Below, piece by piece: positions 29,496 through 39,363 of a DNA stretch of 64,000 bases (position 1 is its first letter; each line of letters opens with the position of its first letter). The notes beneath the pieces are model-generated. The model was not told where the DNA came from, did not search any database, and was given only the letters and a program-made list of their open reading frames with translations. Location: positions 124,001-188,000 of the forward strand of contig NZ_FNHI01000005.1 in NCBI RefSeq assembly GCF_900103455.1, in the 5' to 3' direction. This DNA is from Streptomyces wuyuanensis (GTDB lineage Bacteria > Actinomycetota > Actinomycetes > Streptomycetales > Streptomycetaceae). The translations under genes and the position numbers were made by a program.

Positions 29496-32400
29496 ATGAC
29501 GGTCATCCCGATGTACCACGCCGCCGGGCCGGACGCCTGTGCGATGCTCGGCGGCGTGGAGACCAGGTCCCTCAGCCCCGTCTTCGTCGGCCGCACCGGC
29601 GAATTGACCGCACTCGGCCAGGCGCTCTCCCGCGCCGCCGCGGGAGAGCCGCAGGCATTGCTCATCGCGGGCGAGGCGGGGGTGGGCAAGACCCGCCTCG
29701 TCGAGGAGTTCCACGGGGAGGTCTGCCGGGCCGGCGCCGTCGTCGCCCTCGGCGGCTGCGTCGAGATCGGTGCCGACGGCCTGCCGTTCGCGCCCTTCTC
29801 GACCGCCCTGCGTGCCCTGCGCCGGCAGCTGCCGGACGAACTCGCCGCAGCGGCAGCCGGGCAGGAGGAGGCACTGGCCCGGCTGCTCCCGGAACTGGGG
29901 GAGGCCCCCGTCCGGCAGCAGGGGCGGCCCGACGAGGAGAGCACAGCCCGTCTCTTCGAGCTCACCGCCCGGCTGCTCGAGCGGGTCGCAGCCGAGCGGA
30001 CGGTCGTCCTCGTGCTGGAGGACCTGCACTGGGCCGACGCCTCCACCCGGCACCTGCTCGCCTATCTGCTGCGCACCCTGCGCACCGGCCGGCTCGTGGT
30101 GCTCGCCACCTACCGTTCCGACGACATCCACCGGCGGCACCCGCTGCGCCCGCTGCTCGCCGAACTCGACCGGCTGAGGGCCGTCCAGCGCGTCGAAGTG
30201 CCCCGCTTCAGCCGCGACGAGGTCGCCCGCCAGATGGCCGGGATCCTCGCGGCCGAACCGGCCGCCTCGCTCGTCGACGACATCTTCGAACGCTCCGACG
30301 GCAACGCCTTCTTCGTGGAGGAACTGGCCGTCGCCGCGCACGAAGGCTGCCCCACCGGACTGACCGACTCCCTGCGCGATCTGCTGCTCGTCCGCGTCGA
30401 AGGGCTGCCGGAGCACACCCAGCGCGTCGTCCGGATCGTCGCCGAGGGAGGCTCCACCGTGGAGCACGCGCTGCTCGCGGCCGTCGCGGGACTCGTCGAC
30501 GACGAGCTCGACACGGCACTGCGCGCCGCCGTCGGCGCCAACCTGCTCCTCGCCACACCCGAGGGCGACGGCTACCGCTTCCGCCACTCCCTGGTGCGCG
30601 AGGCCGTCAGCGACGACCTGCTGCCCGGCGAGCGGTCGCGACTCAACCGCCGTTACGCCGAAGCCCTCGAAGCCGCTCCCGGTCTCGTCCCCGCCGACCA
30701 GCGCGCTGCCCGCCTCGCCAGCTACTGGTACTCCGCCCACGACGCGGCCAAGGCCCTCCCCGCCGTGCTGGAGGCCTCCGCGGCGGCTCGCAAACGCCAC
30801 GCCTACGCCGAGCAGTTGAGACTGCTGGAACGGGCCATGGAGCTCTGGGAGGACGCACCCGCCGCGGTCCGTTCCGCGCTGCGGCCGATCGACTACGCCG
30901 GCGCCTACCCTCCCTGCGGCTGCGATCCCGCGACGACGTCCCTGCGGTTCCTCGACCTGCTGGCCGAGGCCGCCGTGGCCGCCCGGCTCTGCGGCGAACG
31001 CGAGCGCGCACTCAAGATCGTGAAGACGGCGCTGCGCCTGCTGGAGGCGGGGGAGCCCGGTTCCTCCTGCGGCCCCGGGGGCACCGACTTCCAGCGGTCC
31101 GCCTGGTTCTGGACCGAACGCTCCAGGCTGGTGCAGAACCTCGGCCGCGGTGACGGCTGGGAGGAGATCGCCGCGGCTCGGGAGCTGGTGCGCGGGCTGC
31201 CGCCGTCGGCCGTCCATGCGCAGGTCCTCGCCACCGCCGCCGGCTGGGGCATGCTCCACGCGCCCGGCCCCGACAGCCTCGTCGCCGCGGAGCGGGCCGT
31301 CGAGTACGCCCGGGTCGTCGGGGCCGAGGAGATCGAACTCGACGCGCGGCTCACCCTCGGCGGTCTCATGGTCGACGCCGGTGACATCGACGACGGTCTC
31401 GCCGAGATGCACGCCGTGCTGGAACGCGCCCGGCGGCTGGGCCTGGTCGCCGAGGCCGGCCGCGCCTACACCAACCTCGCCTCCGTGCTCCAGTCCATCG
31501 GCCAGTCCCGGGAAGCGGTGGCCATCGGCGCCGAGGGGCTGGAGTTCTGCCGGCAGCACGGTCTGGTGGACAACGCCGACTGGGTCCTCGGCAACCTCGC
31601 CGCGGCCCAGTTCTCGCTCGGACTCTGGGAGGAGACGGAACAGGCCGCCCGCCGGCTCCTGGCGACCGCGCACAGCTCCAAGCCGCGCGGGGCGGCGAGC
31701 TGTCTGCTCGCACGGATCGCCGTACGCCGTGGCCGGCCGGACGCCGCCGCACGCCACCTGTCCGACGCCCAGGAGCACTACGGGCCGCACGATCCGATGC
31801 CCCAGAACTCCCTCCTGCTCGCGGAGGTATCCCTGGCCGTCGCCGTCGCGGAGGGCCGTGTCGCCGATGTCCGCCGGGAGTTCGCACGGGTCGCGCGGGA
31901 CGGCTTCCCCACGGGCACCCATCGCTACGCCTGGCCGCTCGTGGTCCTCGCCGCCACCGCCGAAGCCGGCGCGCGTGGTCTCCCCGCCGCCGAGGCAGGG
32001 CGGGCCGAAGCCCTCCTGCTGATCGGCACGACCGCGAGGCGCCTCGTCACGCCGGTGGAACTCTGGCGGGCCCACGCCCTCCAGGCGGGCGCCGAACTCC
32101 TCGGTGCCGAGGGCCGGGAGAGCGGCGACCGCTGGCGGGAGGCCGCGGCCGCCTTCGAGCCCCTGGACCGCCCCTACGAGCTGGCCCTTGTCCGGCTCCG
32201 CACGGCGGACGCGCTGCTCGCCGGGGGCGGACACCGCGACGAGGCGGCCGAGTTGCTCCGCGGCGCCCACACGACGGCCCGGGCGCTCGGGGCGCGCCGC
32301 CTGGCCGAGGACATCGAGCTCCTCGCCCAGCGCGCCCGCCTGCGGCTGCACGAGCCCGAGCCGCCGTCCGGGCCGGCGCCGGCCCCTGCCGAAGACCTCG

Positions 32401-32600
32401 GGCTGACCCCTCGCGAACAGGATGTCCTCCGCCTCGTCGCCGCCGGGCGCACGAATCGTCAGATCGCCGAGGAGCTCTTCATCTCGCCCAAGACCGCGAG
32501 CGTCCATGTCTCCAACATCCTGGCCAAACTCGGCGTCACCGGCCGGGGCGAGGCGGCGGCTCTCGCGCACCGTCTTCGGCTCTTCCCGGCGTCTGCCTGA
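29496..32600 (+). CDS. Large ATP-binding LuxR-family (LAL-type) transcriptional regulator
   Basis: Up to 1034 residues. N-terminal AAA/STAND ATPase: FVGRTGELTAL, Walker A GEAGVGKT (59-66), Walker B VVLVLEDLHWAD. A long helical TPR-like centre follows, then a C-terminal LuxR helix-turn-helix (GLTPREQDVLRLVAAGRTNRQIAEELFISPKTASVHVSNILAKLGV). LAL regulators activate transcription after binding a small inducer. The start may instead be GTG at 29556 (VETRSLSPVFVGR), where family similarity begins. A 65-residue gene is just upstream; no obvious target operon is adjacent. Confidence 0.9.
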   Translation: MTVIPMYHAAGPDACAMLGGVETRSLSPVFVGRTGELTALGQALSRAAAGEPQALLIAGEAGVGKTRLVEEFHGEVCRAGAVVALGGCVEIGADGLPFAPFSTALRALRRQLPDELAAAAAGQEEALARLLPELGEAPVRQQGRPDEESTARLFELTARLLERVAAERTVVLVLEDLHWADASTRHLLAYLLRTLRTGRLVVLATYRSDDIHRRHPLRPLLAELDRLRAVQRVEVPRFSRDEVARQMAGILAAEPAASLVDDIFERSDGNAFFVEELAVAAHEGCPTGLTDSLRDLLLVRVEGLPEHTQRVVRIVAEGGSTVEHALLAAVAGLVDDELDTALRAAVGANLLLATPEGDGYRFRHSLVREAVSDDLLPGERSRLNRRYAEALEAAPGLVPADQRAARLASYWYSAHDAAKALPAVLEASAAARKRHAYAEQLRLLERAMELWEDAPAAVRSALRPIDYAGAYPPCGCDPATTSLRFLDLLAEAAVAARLCGERERALKIVKTALRLLEAGEPGSSCGPGGTDFQRSAWFWTERSRLVQNLGRGDGWEEIAAARELVRGLPPSAVHAQVLATAAGWGMLHAPGPDSLVAAERAVEYARVVGAEEIELDARLTLGGLMVDAGDIDDGLAEMHAVLERARRLGLVAEAGRAYTNLASVLQSIGQSREAVAIGAEGLEFCRQHGLVDNADWVLGNLAAAQFSLGLWEETEQAARRLLATAHSSKPRGAASCLLARIAVRRGRPDAAARHLSDAQEHYGPHDPMPQNSLLLAEVSLAVAVAEGRVADVRREFARVARDGFPTGTHRYAWPLVVLAATAEAGARGLPAAEAGRAEALLLIGTTARRLVTPVELWRAHALQAGAELLGAEGRESGDRWREAAAAFEPLDRPYELALVRLRTADALLAGGGHRDEAAELLRGAHTTARALGARRLAEDIELLAQRARLRLHEPEPPSGPAPAPAEDLGLTPREQDVLRLVAAGRTNRQIAEELFISPKTASVHVSNILAKLGVTGRGEAAALAHRLRLFPASA

Positions 32601-32672
32601 ACCCTCCGCCGGTTCCCACCCCGTGCGGACCGGCAACGCCGGACGCCGCCTGCCGTCACCGGGGGGCGACGG

Positions 32673-33848
32673 TCACCCGACCGTCAGCCGCAGGATCCTG
32701 TCGTCCCCGGCCCCGGGCGTCCCCCGGTTGTCCGTCTCGCTGGTGACCAGCCAGACGTCCCGGCCGCCCGGGGCCCCGGCGACCGGCAGGACCGTGCGCA
32801 GCCGGCCGTACTCCTCCTCGAGGAACGCCTGAGGGGCCGCGGACGGCTCGGTGCCGGCGAGCGGAATGCGCCACAGGCGCTCGCCCCTGAGCCCCGCCAT
32901 CCAGATGGATCCGGCGGCATAGGCGATCCCGCTCGGTGACGCCTCCTCGGTACGCCACTGCGCCACCGGGTCCACGAAGCCGGCCTTGCCGGCCTTGCCC
33001 TCGGCATCGGGCCAGCCGTAGTTCTTCCCGGGCTCGACGAGGTTCAGCTCGTCCCAGGTGTTCTGCCCGAACTCCGAGGCCCACAGCCGGTTCCGGGAGT
33101 CCCAGGCGAGGCCCTGCACATTGCGGTGGCCGTACGAATAGACCACGGAGTCGGCCGACGGGTTGCCGTGCACGGGCCGGCCGTCGGGGGTCATCCGGAG
33201 GATCTTGCCGCCCAGTGACTCCTTGTCCTGGGCCAGACCCGTCTCACCCGTCTCGCCGGTGCCCGCGTACAGCATCTTGTCCGGGCCGAAGGCGATCCGC
33301 CCGCCGTTGTGGATGCGGCCCTTGGGGATGCCGCGCAGGATGGTGTCGGGTGCGCCGAGCTGCTGCCCCGCCGGCTTGCGCTCGTCGTACAGCATGCGGG
33401 CGATGCGGTTGTCCGACGCGGTGGTGAAGTAGGCGTACACCAGATTGTCGGAGGCGAAGGAGGGCGAGACGGCGAGGCCCATCAGCCCGCCCTCGCCGGC
33501 CGGGGCCACGCCCGGCACCGAGCCGATCAACGTCTTCTTCCCGGACCGCGCGTCGATGCGCGTGATCGTGCCCTCGTCCCGCGACGACACCAGCAGATCG
33601 CCGTCGGGGAGGGCCGCGAGGCCCCAGGGCGACTTCAGATCCCGGGTGAGCGTGGCCGCGACCTTCACCGACCCCTTCGCCGGGGGTGCCGGGACCGAGG
33701 CGTCGCCGGCCGGGCTCGACGGCGTCGCCGGGCGGGAGGGAGCGCTGTCGCGACCGGCCGGCGCGTCCGCCCCGCCGTCGGACGAGCACCCGGTGGAGAG
33801 CATCAGCGCGGCAGCTGCCAGCACGGCCGTCACCACTGAACGTTGCAC
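32673..33848 (-). CDS. Lipoprotein PQQ-type sugar dehydrogenase (glucose/sorbosone dehydrogenase family)
   Basis: 391 residues. Signal peptide with lipobox LSTGC (lipidated C21), a Ser/Pro/Ala linker, then a six-bladed propeller: SPWGLAALPDGDLLVSSRDEGTI, GLMGLAVSPSF, KGRIHNGGRIAFGPDKMLY, SYGHRNVQGLAWD, LWASEFGQNTWDELNLVEPGKNYGWP. These match soluble aldose dehydrogenases that use PQQ and calcium. The GTG at 33848 was chosen because an AGGA site precedes it and it gives a clean signal peptide. A membrane-anchored extracytoplasmic sugar oxidase is expected; the substrate is unknown. Confidence 0.87.
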   Translation of the reverse strand: MQRSVVTAVLAAAALMLSTGCSSDGGADAPAGRDSAPSRPATPSSPAGDASVPAPPAKGSVKVAATLTRDLKSPWGLAALPDGDLLVSSRDEGTITRIDARSGKKTLIGSVPGVAPAGEGGLMGLAVSPSFASDNLVYAYFTTASDNRIARMLYDERKPAGQQLGAPDTILRGIPKGRIHNGGRIAFGPDKMLYAGTGETGETGLAQDKESLGGKILRMTPDGRPVHGNPSADSVVYSYGHRNVQGLAWDSRNRLWASEFGQNTWDELNLVEPGKNYGWPDAEGKAGKAGFVDPVAQWRTEEASPSGIAYAAGSIWMAGLRGERLWRIPLAGTEPSAAPQAFLEEEYGRLRTVLPVAGAPGGRDVWLVTSETDNRGTPGAGDDRILRLTVG

Positions 33849-33957
33849 GGTCCTGGTTCCCTTCGCCGGATGGACTGGGCGGCGCGCGAACCGCGGGAGC
33901 CGCACGCCTACTGTTCTTACACCGCAGCCCGGCCCGGGGTTCCCGATCCTCGCGAAC

Positions 33958-34959
33958 CTACTGGTCCCAGGATCCCCTGGCCGGCGGCAGTGCCGCGATC
34001 TCGGCGGCGTCCCGCGGCGTCAGCTCCAGCCGCGCCGCCGCCGCGTTCTCCACGGCCCACCGCTCCCGTTTGGCACCGGGTACCGGTACGACGTGCCGTC
34101 CCTGCCCCAGTACCCAGGCGAGCGCCACCTGGGCGGGGGTCGTGCCGGGGCCGTGCCGCTCGGCGACCCGCCGCAGCCCCGCCACCACCGGCTGGTTCGC
34201 GGCCATCATCTCCGCCGTGAAGCGCGGGTGCCGGGCCCGGAGGTCGTCGGGCTCGAAACCCTCCCCGGGCGTCAGCGTGCCGGTGAGGAATCCGCTGCCC
34301 AGCGGCATCGCGGCCAGGAACCCCACACCGCGCGCCTCGCACCAGGGAAGCAGCGGGTCGAGCGCCTCCGGCGACCACACCGACAGCTCCGCCTGGACCG
34401 CGCTCACCGGGAAGACCTGCTGCACCCGCTCCAGCTGCCGGATCGTTTCGTCATGGCGCCCGGCGCCGGGTCTGCGCGAGGCGCGCGCCCCCACCGCGCA
34501 CAGGCCGAGCGCCCGGACCTTCCCGGCCGACACCAGTTCCGCCATGGCACCCCAGGTCTCCTCCACGGGGACCTCCGGGTCCGCCCGGTGGAGCTGGTAG
34601 AGGTCGATGACGTCGGTGCCGAGCCGGCGCAGCGACGCGTCACAGGCCCGCCGCACGTATCCGGGCCGGCCGTTGGCGACGACGTGCTGGTCCCCGACGA
34701 GCAGTCCGACCTTCGTCGAGACGAAGGCGTCCGACCGCCGCTCCTTCAGCACTCTGCCGAGCAGGAGTTCGTTGGTGAAGGGACCGTACATGTCGGCCGT
34801 GTCGAGCAGCGTCACCCCGGCGTCCAGTGCCGCGTGCACGGTCCGCAGCGACCGGTCGCCGCGCTGCTGCGAGCCGGTGTACCCCCAGCTCATCGGCATG
34901 CATCCGAGGCCGATCGCGCCCACGCCGAGCGCCGCCGCACCGATTGTCCTGCGGTCCAC
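33958..34959 (-). CDS. Aldo/keto reductase
   Basis: 333 residues, TIM barrel. The catalytic set is visible: Asp and Tyr in LLDTADMYGPFTNE, Lys in VSTKVGL, His in LYQLHRADP. NADPH-binding features are near VPVPGAKRERW. Similar to the AKR13-type oxidoreductases. It follows the sugar dehydrogenase gene on the same strand with about 110 bp between, but no shared pathway can be shown. Divergent from the hydroxyacid dehydrogenase gene. Confidence 0.9.
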   Translation of the reverse strand: MDRRTIGAAALGVGAIGLGCMPMSWGYTGSQQRGDRSLRTVHAALDAGVTLLDTADMYGPFTNELLLGRVLKERRSDAFVSTKVGLLVGDQHVVANGRPGYVRRACDASLRRLGTDVIDLYQLHRADPEVPVEETWGAMAELVSAGKVRALGLCAVGARASRRPGAGRHDETIRQLERVQQVFPVSAVQAELSVWSPEALDPLLPWCEARGVGFLAAMPLGSGFLTGTLTPGEGFEPDDLRARHPRFTAEMMAANQPVVAGLRRVAERHGPGTTPAQVALAWVLGQGRHVVPVPGAKRERWAVENAAAARLELTPRDAAEIAALPPARGSWDQ

Positions 34960-35049
34960 CTGCCCGTACCCCTCCTCGTGCCGCCCCCCAAACTAACGTC
35001 TGCCTCCCGCCGCGCCGCGCCCAGCCTCCCGGCGGTTAGCCTCCTGGCC

Positions 35050-36000
35050 ATGACTGCTGACGTGTGGCTCCCGATTCCGGCCGACGAGATCGAAGGGCTC
35101 CCCGCTCCCTCGGAGTCGGGGCTCGACTACCGCTTCTGGGACGGCGGACGGGACTTCCCCGCGGATCCCGCGGACTGCGCCTTCTACGTGGTCCCGTACA
35201 TGAAGGGCACGGACGTCGCCGTGCGGCCGCTCGCCGCGATGACGAACGTGCGGGTCGTGCAGACCCTCTCGGCGGGCATCGACCACGTCGAGCCGGGCCT
35301 CGGCTCCCTGCCGCCGGGCGTGCGGCTGTGCAACGCCCGGGGGGTGCACGAGGCGAGTACGGCCGAACTCGCCCTCGCCCTGATCCTGGCCTCCCTGCGC
35401 GGCATCCCCCGCTTCGTCGAGGGTCAGCGGCTGGAGCAGTGGCACGCCGGCTTCTACCCGGCGCTCGCCGACAAGTCGGTGCTCATCGTGGGCTACGGCG
35501 CGATCGGTGCGGCCATCGAGGACCGGCTCGTGCCGTTCGAGTGTGCGCGGGTGGCGCGCGTCGCGCGCTCCGCCCGTACCACTGAGCGCGGCGAAGTGCA
35601 CGCACTCACCGATCTGCCGGCGCTGCTTCCGGAGGCCGACGTGGTGATCCTCTCCACCCCGCTCACGCCGGCCACGCGCCATCTCGCCAACGCCGGATTC
35701 CTCTCGCGGATGAAAGACGGCGCCCTTCTGGTGAACGTGGCGCGCGGGCCGGTCGTCGACACCGAAGCGCTGCTCAAGGAGGTCGAGACCGGCCGGATCA
35801 CCGCGGCGCTCGACGTCACCGACCCCGAGCCGCTGCCCGCCGGGCATCCGCTGTGGCACGCCCCCGGCGTCCTCGTCAGCCCCCATGTCGGCGGCTCCAC
35901 ATCGGCGTTCCTGCCCCGCGCCAAGCGGCTGCTGGCCGCACAGCTGACCCGCTACGCGGCGGGTGAGGCTCTGCGAAACGTGGTCCTCACGACCGGGTAG
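35050..36000 (+). CDS. D-isomer-specific 2-hydroxyacid dehydrogenase
   Basis: 316 residues. NAD loop VGYGAIGAAI, catalytic Arg in VNVARGPVVDT, Glu in DVTDPEPLP and His in LVSPHVGGST make the standard triad of the family. No regulatory ACT domain, unlike SerA later in the window. Substrate may be a glyoxylate- or phosphoglycerate-like 2-oxoacid. ATG at 35050; the long open frame upstream is antisense to the aldo/keto reductase. Confidence 0.9.
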   Translation: MTADVWLPIPADEIEGLPAPSESGLDYRFWDGGRDFPADPADCAFYVVPYMKGTDVAVRPLAAMTNVRVVQTLSAGIDHVEPGLGSLPPGVRLCNARGVHEASTAELALALILASLRGIPRFVEGQRLEQWHAGFYPALADKSVLIVGYGAIGAAIEDRLVPFECARVARVARSARTTERGEVHALTDLPALLPEADVVILSTPLTPATRHLANAGFLSRMKDGALLVNVARGPVVDTEALLKEVETGRITAALDVTDPEPLPAGHPLWHAPGVLVSPHVGGSTSAFLPRAKRLLAAQLTRYAAGEALRNVVLTTG

Positions 36001-36073
36001 ACGCCACACTGGTACGCGCCGGACACCCTGCGGAGTCGGTCGGATGCGCCCCGTGTCGACAAACAGTCTTGCC

Positions 36074-36109
36074 GTCACTGAGCGTAGATGACCTATGTCC
36101 CTGAGTGAC
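36074..36109. promoter_or_regulatory. Candidate BldD box upstream of the second c-di-GMP gene
   Basis: GTCACTGAGCGTAGA (36074-36088) matches the BldD consensus GTnACnC(A/T)GnGTnAn at 8 of 10 fixed positions, from my recollection of that consensus. A further half site CTGAGTGAC lies at 36101-36109, forming an inverted GTCACT...AGTGAC pair. BldD is a c-di-GMP-bound repressor, so control of a cyclase gene would be feedback. Confidence 0.35.
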
Positions 36110-36390
36110 GAGTCTGGTGTATCGTCCCGACTTGGGGGCTGCGTCGGGTTCGGGAACGGCGCTGCGGAGCGACCAGACTTCGAGGGGGGTCGACGGGCGA
36201 TGCACGGCCAGTGGACGAACCATCCGACGCGGCGGGAGCGCCGCCGACCACCCTCGCACGCTCCGATGCGAGGGCCGGCCGTCCCGGCCCGCCCCGGTCC
36301 GCCGGACGTGCCGCGCAGGCGTTTCCGGAGTGGCCCGCACGGCCGGCCCCGCAGGCGGAGCCGGATGAAAACGCTGTCAGGGGCGGCACG

Positions 36391-39246
36391 GTGATCGCCC
36401 CCGCGGCGCTCCTCGCCCGCCGCCAGGTGCAGGAAAACGGCGGCGGGACGGGGCTGCTGCCACAGGTCCTGCTGGTCCTCGCGAGCGGTGGCTACGCCAT
36501 CGGTGCGGCGTTCGGCTGGGGATCCGAGCAACTGGCGCTGATCATGGGCGACTTCGGGCTGAGCTTCGCCGCCGGACTCGCCGCGGTCTCCTGCTTCCTC
36601 TACGCGCGTGCGCGCGGCAGCCGCTTCCGCCCCGCCTGGATGCTGTTCTCCGTGTCCTCCGCCATGGCGGCCTGCGGGAACGCGGTCTGGGGGTGGTACG
36701 AGGTGGTCCTCGACCGGCCGGTCCCCAGCCCCTCCCCGGCCGACCTGTTCTTCCTCTGCTTCGCCCCGCCCGCCATCGTCGGGCTGCTCGTCCTCGCCAA
36801 GCGGCCCGTCACCAGGGCCGGCTGGGTGTGCCTGGGCCTGGACGCCTGGCTCATCGGCGGTTCGCTGCTCACGCTTTCCTGGAGCCTCGCCCTCGCCCAC
36901 ACCGCGCACTTCGAGGGCGAGAGCGTGTCCGAGGCGGCGCTCTCGCTCGCCTATCCGCTGCTCGACATCGTTCTCGTCAGCATGGTGCTGGCCCTGCACT
37001 TCCGGCGATCGCACGTCAACAGGTCCGGCATCAACACCGCGATCGCCGCTCTCGCCCTGACCGTGCTGTGCGACGCGCTGTTCACCTCACCGCTGCTGCG
37101 TGAGAGCTACCGCTCGGGACAACTGCTCGACGCGGGCTGGTTCGCCGCCTCCCTCCTCCTCGCCTACGCGCCGTGGGGGGTGCGCCGGACGGAGCCGCCC
37201 GCCGCCCCGGTCCGCGGCCCCCGGCCGACCGGGCGGCCCATCACGGGCTCGCTCGCGGCCCTCACCCCCTATCTGGCCGCCGCCGTCTGCACGCTCGGCA
37301 TCCTCTACAACGTCATCGAGGGCCGGAGAGTGGACCGTGTGGTGGTCTTCACCGGATGCGCGGTCGTCCTCGCCCTCGTCGTACGGCAGGGCATCATGCT
37401 GCTCGACAACATCGCCCTCACGCATGAACTCGCCCAGAAGGAGAACCACTTCCGCTCCCTGGTGCAGGGGTCCAGCGATGTGATCATGATCGCCGCGCCG
37501 ACGGGCATACTCCGCTACGTCAGTCCGGCCGCCGCCGGCGTCTACGGCCGCGACGCGGACGAGCTCATCGGTTCCGAGCTGTCGTCGCTCATCCATCCCG
37601 AGGACCTCGGGCGCGTCGTCCACGAGGTGCGCAGATTCCTGGCGGCGGCCCCCGCGGAGGAGCCCACCACCCGGATCGAGTGCCGCTTCAGGTCGGGCAC
37701 CGGCCAGTGGCTGAACGTCGAGTCCACGGTGAAGCGCCACCAGGGCGGGCTCATCTTCAACAGCAGGGACGTCACCGAACGGGTGCGTCTCCAGGCCCAG
37801 TTGCAGCACAACGCCGAGCACGACCCGCTCACCGACCTGCCGAACAGGGCCCTGTTCACCGAGCGGGTGCGGCAGGCGCTCGGCGGCCGGCGGGCCGGCG
37901 ACGCCGGCACGGCCGTGCTCTTCATCGACCTCGACGGCTTCAAGGGAGTGAACGACCGCCACGGCCACCAGGCAGGCGACGAGCTGCTGATCCAGGCCGC
38001 CCGCCGGCTCCACGAATCCGTGCGGGCGGGGGACACCGCGGCCCGGCTCGGCGGCGACGAGTTCGCCGCGCTCATCCTCGGCGACGGCTCGCGCGACCAG
38101 GAAGCCCGGGAGCGCCAGGTGCAGGAGATCGCCGACCGGCTGAGGCTGATGCTCTCCCAGCCGTACCGGGTGGAGGGCAACGAGCTGAGGGTCGCCGCGT
38201 CCATCGGGGTCGCCTTCGCCGAGCCCGGCATCAGCGCCGGAGACCTGCTGCGCAACGCCGACCTGGCCATGTATCGGGCCAAGGCCGGCGGCAAGGACAG
38301 GGTCGAGCTCTACGCGCCGCAGATGCAGACCGACACGGCCCTGCTCTCGGACCGGTCCGCCCGGTCGCGCCCCGCACTCCACGACGGCGAGTTCACACTG
38401 CTCCACCAGCCCGTCGTCGGCCTCGCGGACGGCCGGATCGCGGCCGTGGCGGCCCAGGCGCGCTGGAGATCGTCCCAGGGCATTCTCTTCACCCCCGACG
38501 AGCTGCGCCGGGTCGCCGACGACGGCGATCCGACCGCGGGATTCGGCCACCGGCTGCTGGAGGAGGCCGTCGAGCAGGCGGCGGAGCGCGTCCGGCTCGG
38601 TCACCGCATCCCCGTGTCGGTGCGCATCCCCGCCCGCCGGCTGCTGGACCGGTCCACGCCGCTCGGCTCCATCGAGAGCCTGCTCACCCGCCATGGGCTG
38701 CCCTCGGGCTCCCTGGTGATCGAACTGGCCGACAGCGACCCGCGGATCTCCTTCGACGAACTGGAGCAGCGTCTGGTGGCCTTGCGCAGACTCGGCGTAC
38801 GGATCGCGCTGGACGGCTTCGGCAGCGGTTACGCGGCGATCATCGCCCTGCGCAGGCTCCCGATCGACGTGCTCAGACTCGATCGCGGTCTGGTCGAGGG
38901 CGTGGTGGAGTCGGCCAGGCTGCACAAGATCACCGCGGGGTTGCTGCGGATCGCCCGGGACCTCGGAATGCAGTCCGTGGCGGACGGGGTGGACGTGCCC
39001 GAGCAGGTCATGGCCCTACGCGCCATGGGGTGCTCGCACGGCCAGGGGATGGCCTTCTCCGGGCCCCTCGACGAGCACCGGCTGCGCCGTGTGCTGGCGC
39101 GCGGCGAGTTCCCGGTGCCCGGCGGCTCCGCCCTGCCGGTCCTGTCCGGCCGGGCGCTGCCGGCCCGGCGCTCCCCGGCCGCTCCCGAGATCGTCGGCCG
39201 TCCCCCGATGCGCTCAAATAATGAGACGCCTGTCCCACCCACTTGA
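36391..39246 (+). CDS. Membrane PAS-GGDEF-EAL protein with degenerate EAL; probable diguanylate cyclase
   Basis: About 951 residues: eight to ten N-terminal membrane helices, a PAS domain (HFRSLVQGSSDVIMIAAPTG), GGDEF near 554-558 (RLGGDEFAAL), then an EAL-like domain. The inhibitory site RxxD is intact (RAGD, five residues before GGDEF). The EAL domain is broken: EAL reads AAQ (about 687-689), DDFG reads DGFG, and KIDR reads RLDR. So c-di-GMP synthesis with product inhibition, not hydrolysis, is expected. Start is uncertain: GTG at 36391 (AGGGGCGG upstream) is chosen, but the frame is open to 36211. Probably the orthologue of the cyclase upstream of ilvB in other Streptomyces. Confidence 0.82.
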   Translation: MIAPAALLARRQVQENGGGTGLLPQVLLVLASGGYAIGAAFGWGSEQLALIMGDFGLSFAAGLAAVSCFLYARARGSRFRPAWMLFSVSSAMAACGNAVWGWYEVVLDRPVPSPSPADLFFLCFAPPAIVGLLVLAKRPVTRAGWVCLGLDAWLIGGSLLTLSWSLALAHTAHFEGESVSEAALSLAYPLLDIVLVSMVLALHFRRSHVNRSGINTAIAALALTVLCDALFTSPLLRESYRSGQLLDAGWFAASLLLAYAPWGVRRTEPPAAPVRGPRPTGRPITGSLAALTPYLAAAVCTLGILYNVIEGRRVDRVVVFTGCAVVLALVVRQGIMLLDNIALTHELAQKENHFRSLVQGSSDVIMIAAPTGILRYVSPAAAGVYGRDADELIGSELSSLIHPEDLGRVVHEVRRFLAAAPAEEPTTRIECRFRSGTGQWLNVESTVKRHQGGLIFNSRDVTERVRLQAQLQHNAEHDPLTDLPNRALFTERVRQALGGRRAGDAGTAVLFIDLDGFKGVNDRHGHQAGDELLIQAARRLHESVRAGDTAARLGGDEFAALILGDGSRDQEARERQVQEIADRLRLMLSQPYRVEGNELRVAASIGVAFAEPGISAGDLLRNADLAMYRAKAGGKDRVELYAPQMQTDTALLSDRSARSRPALHDGEFTLLHQPVVGLADGRIAAVAAQARWRSSQGILFTPDELRRVADDGDPTAGFGHRLLEEAVEQAAERVRLGHRIPVSVRIPARRLLDRSTPLGSIESLLTRHGLPSGSLVIELADSDPRISFDELEQRLVALRRLGVRIALDGFGSGYAAIIALRRLPIDVLRLDRGLVEGVVESARLHKITAGLLRIARDLGMQSVADGVDVPEQVMALRAMGCSHGQGMAFSGPLDEHRLRRVLARGEFPVPGGSALPVLSGRALPARRSPAAPEIVGRPPMRSNNETPVPPT

Positions 39247-39279
39247 CAGTCATGGTCCGCCGGGGGGAGGGTCAGTGCC

Positions 39280-39321
39280 ATGCGCACCCGAATTCTCGTA
39301 CTTGGAAAGCGCGTCGGCTGA
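39280..39321 (+). CDS. ilvB leader peptide MRTRILVLGKRVG
   Basis: 13 codons with a strong GGGGGGAGG ribosome site at 39262-39270. The run Ile-Leu-Val-Leu followed by Val is what a branched-chain amino acid attenuator needs: ribosome stalling here would alter folding of the downstream RNA. A terminator hairpin follows 43 bp after the stop. Attenuation of ilvB in actinobacteria has been described before. Confidence 0.82.
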   Translation: MRTRILVLGKRVG

Positions 39322-39363
39322 AGCATGGCCCTGCACGGGCACTGCAGACCGCACCGGCGCGCT

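Noticed and set aside
33445..35049. Upstream extension of the hydroxyacid dehydrogenase frame to 851 codons
   Set aside because: Antisense to the sugar dehydrogenase and aldo/keto reductase; family similarity begins exactly at the ATG 35050.
36200..36394. 64-codon frame overlapping the GTG at 36391 by GTGA
   Set aside because: The overlap is suggestive, but codon third positions are not biased like real genes here and the product is Arg/Pro-rich; treated as leader.
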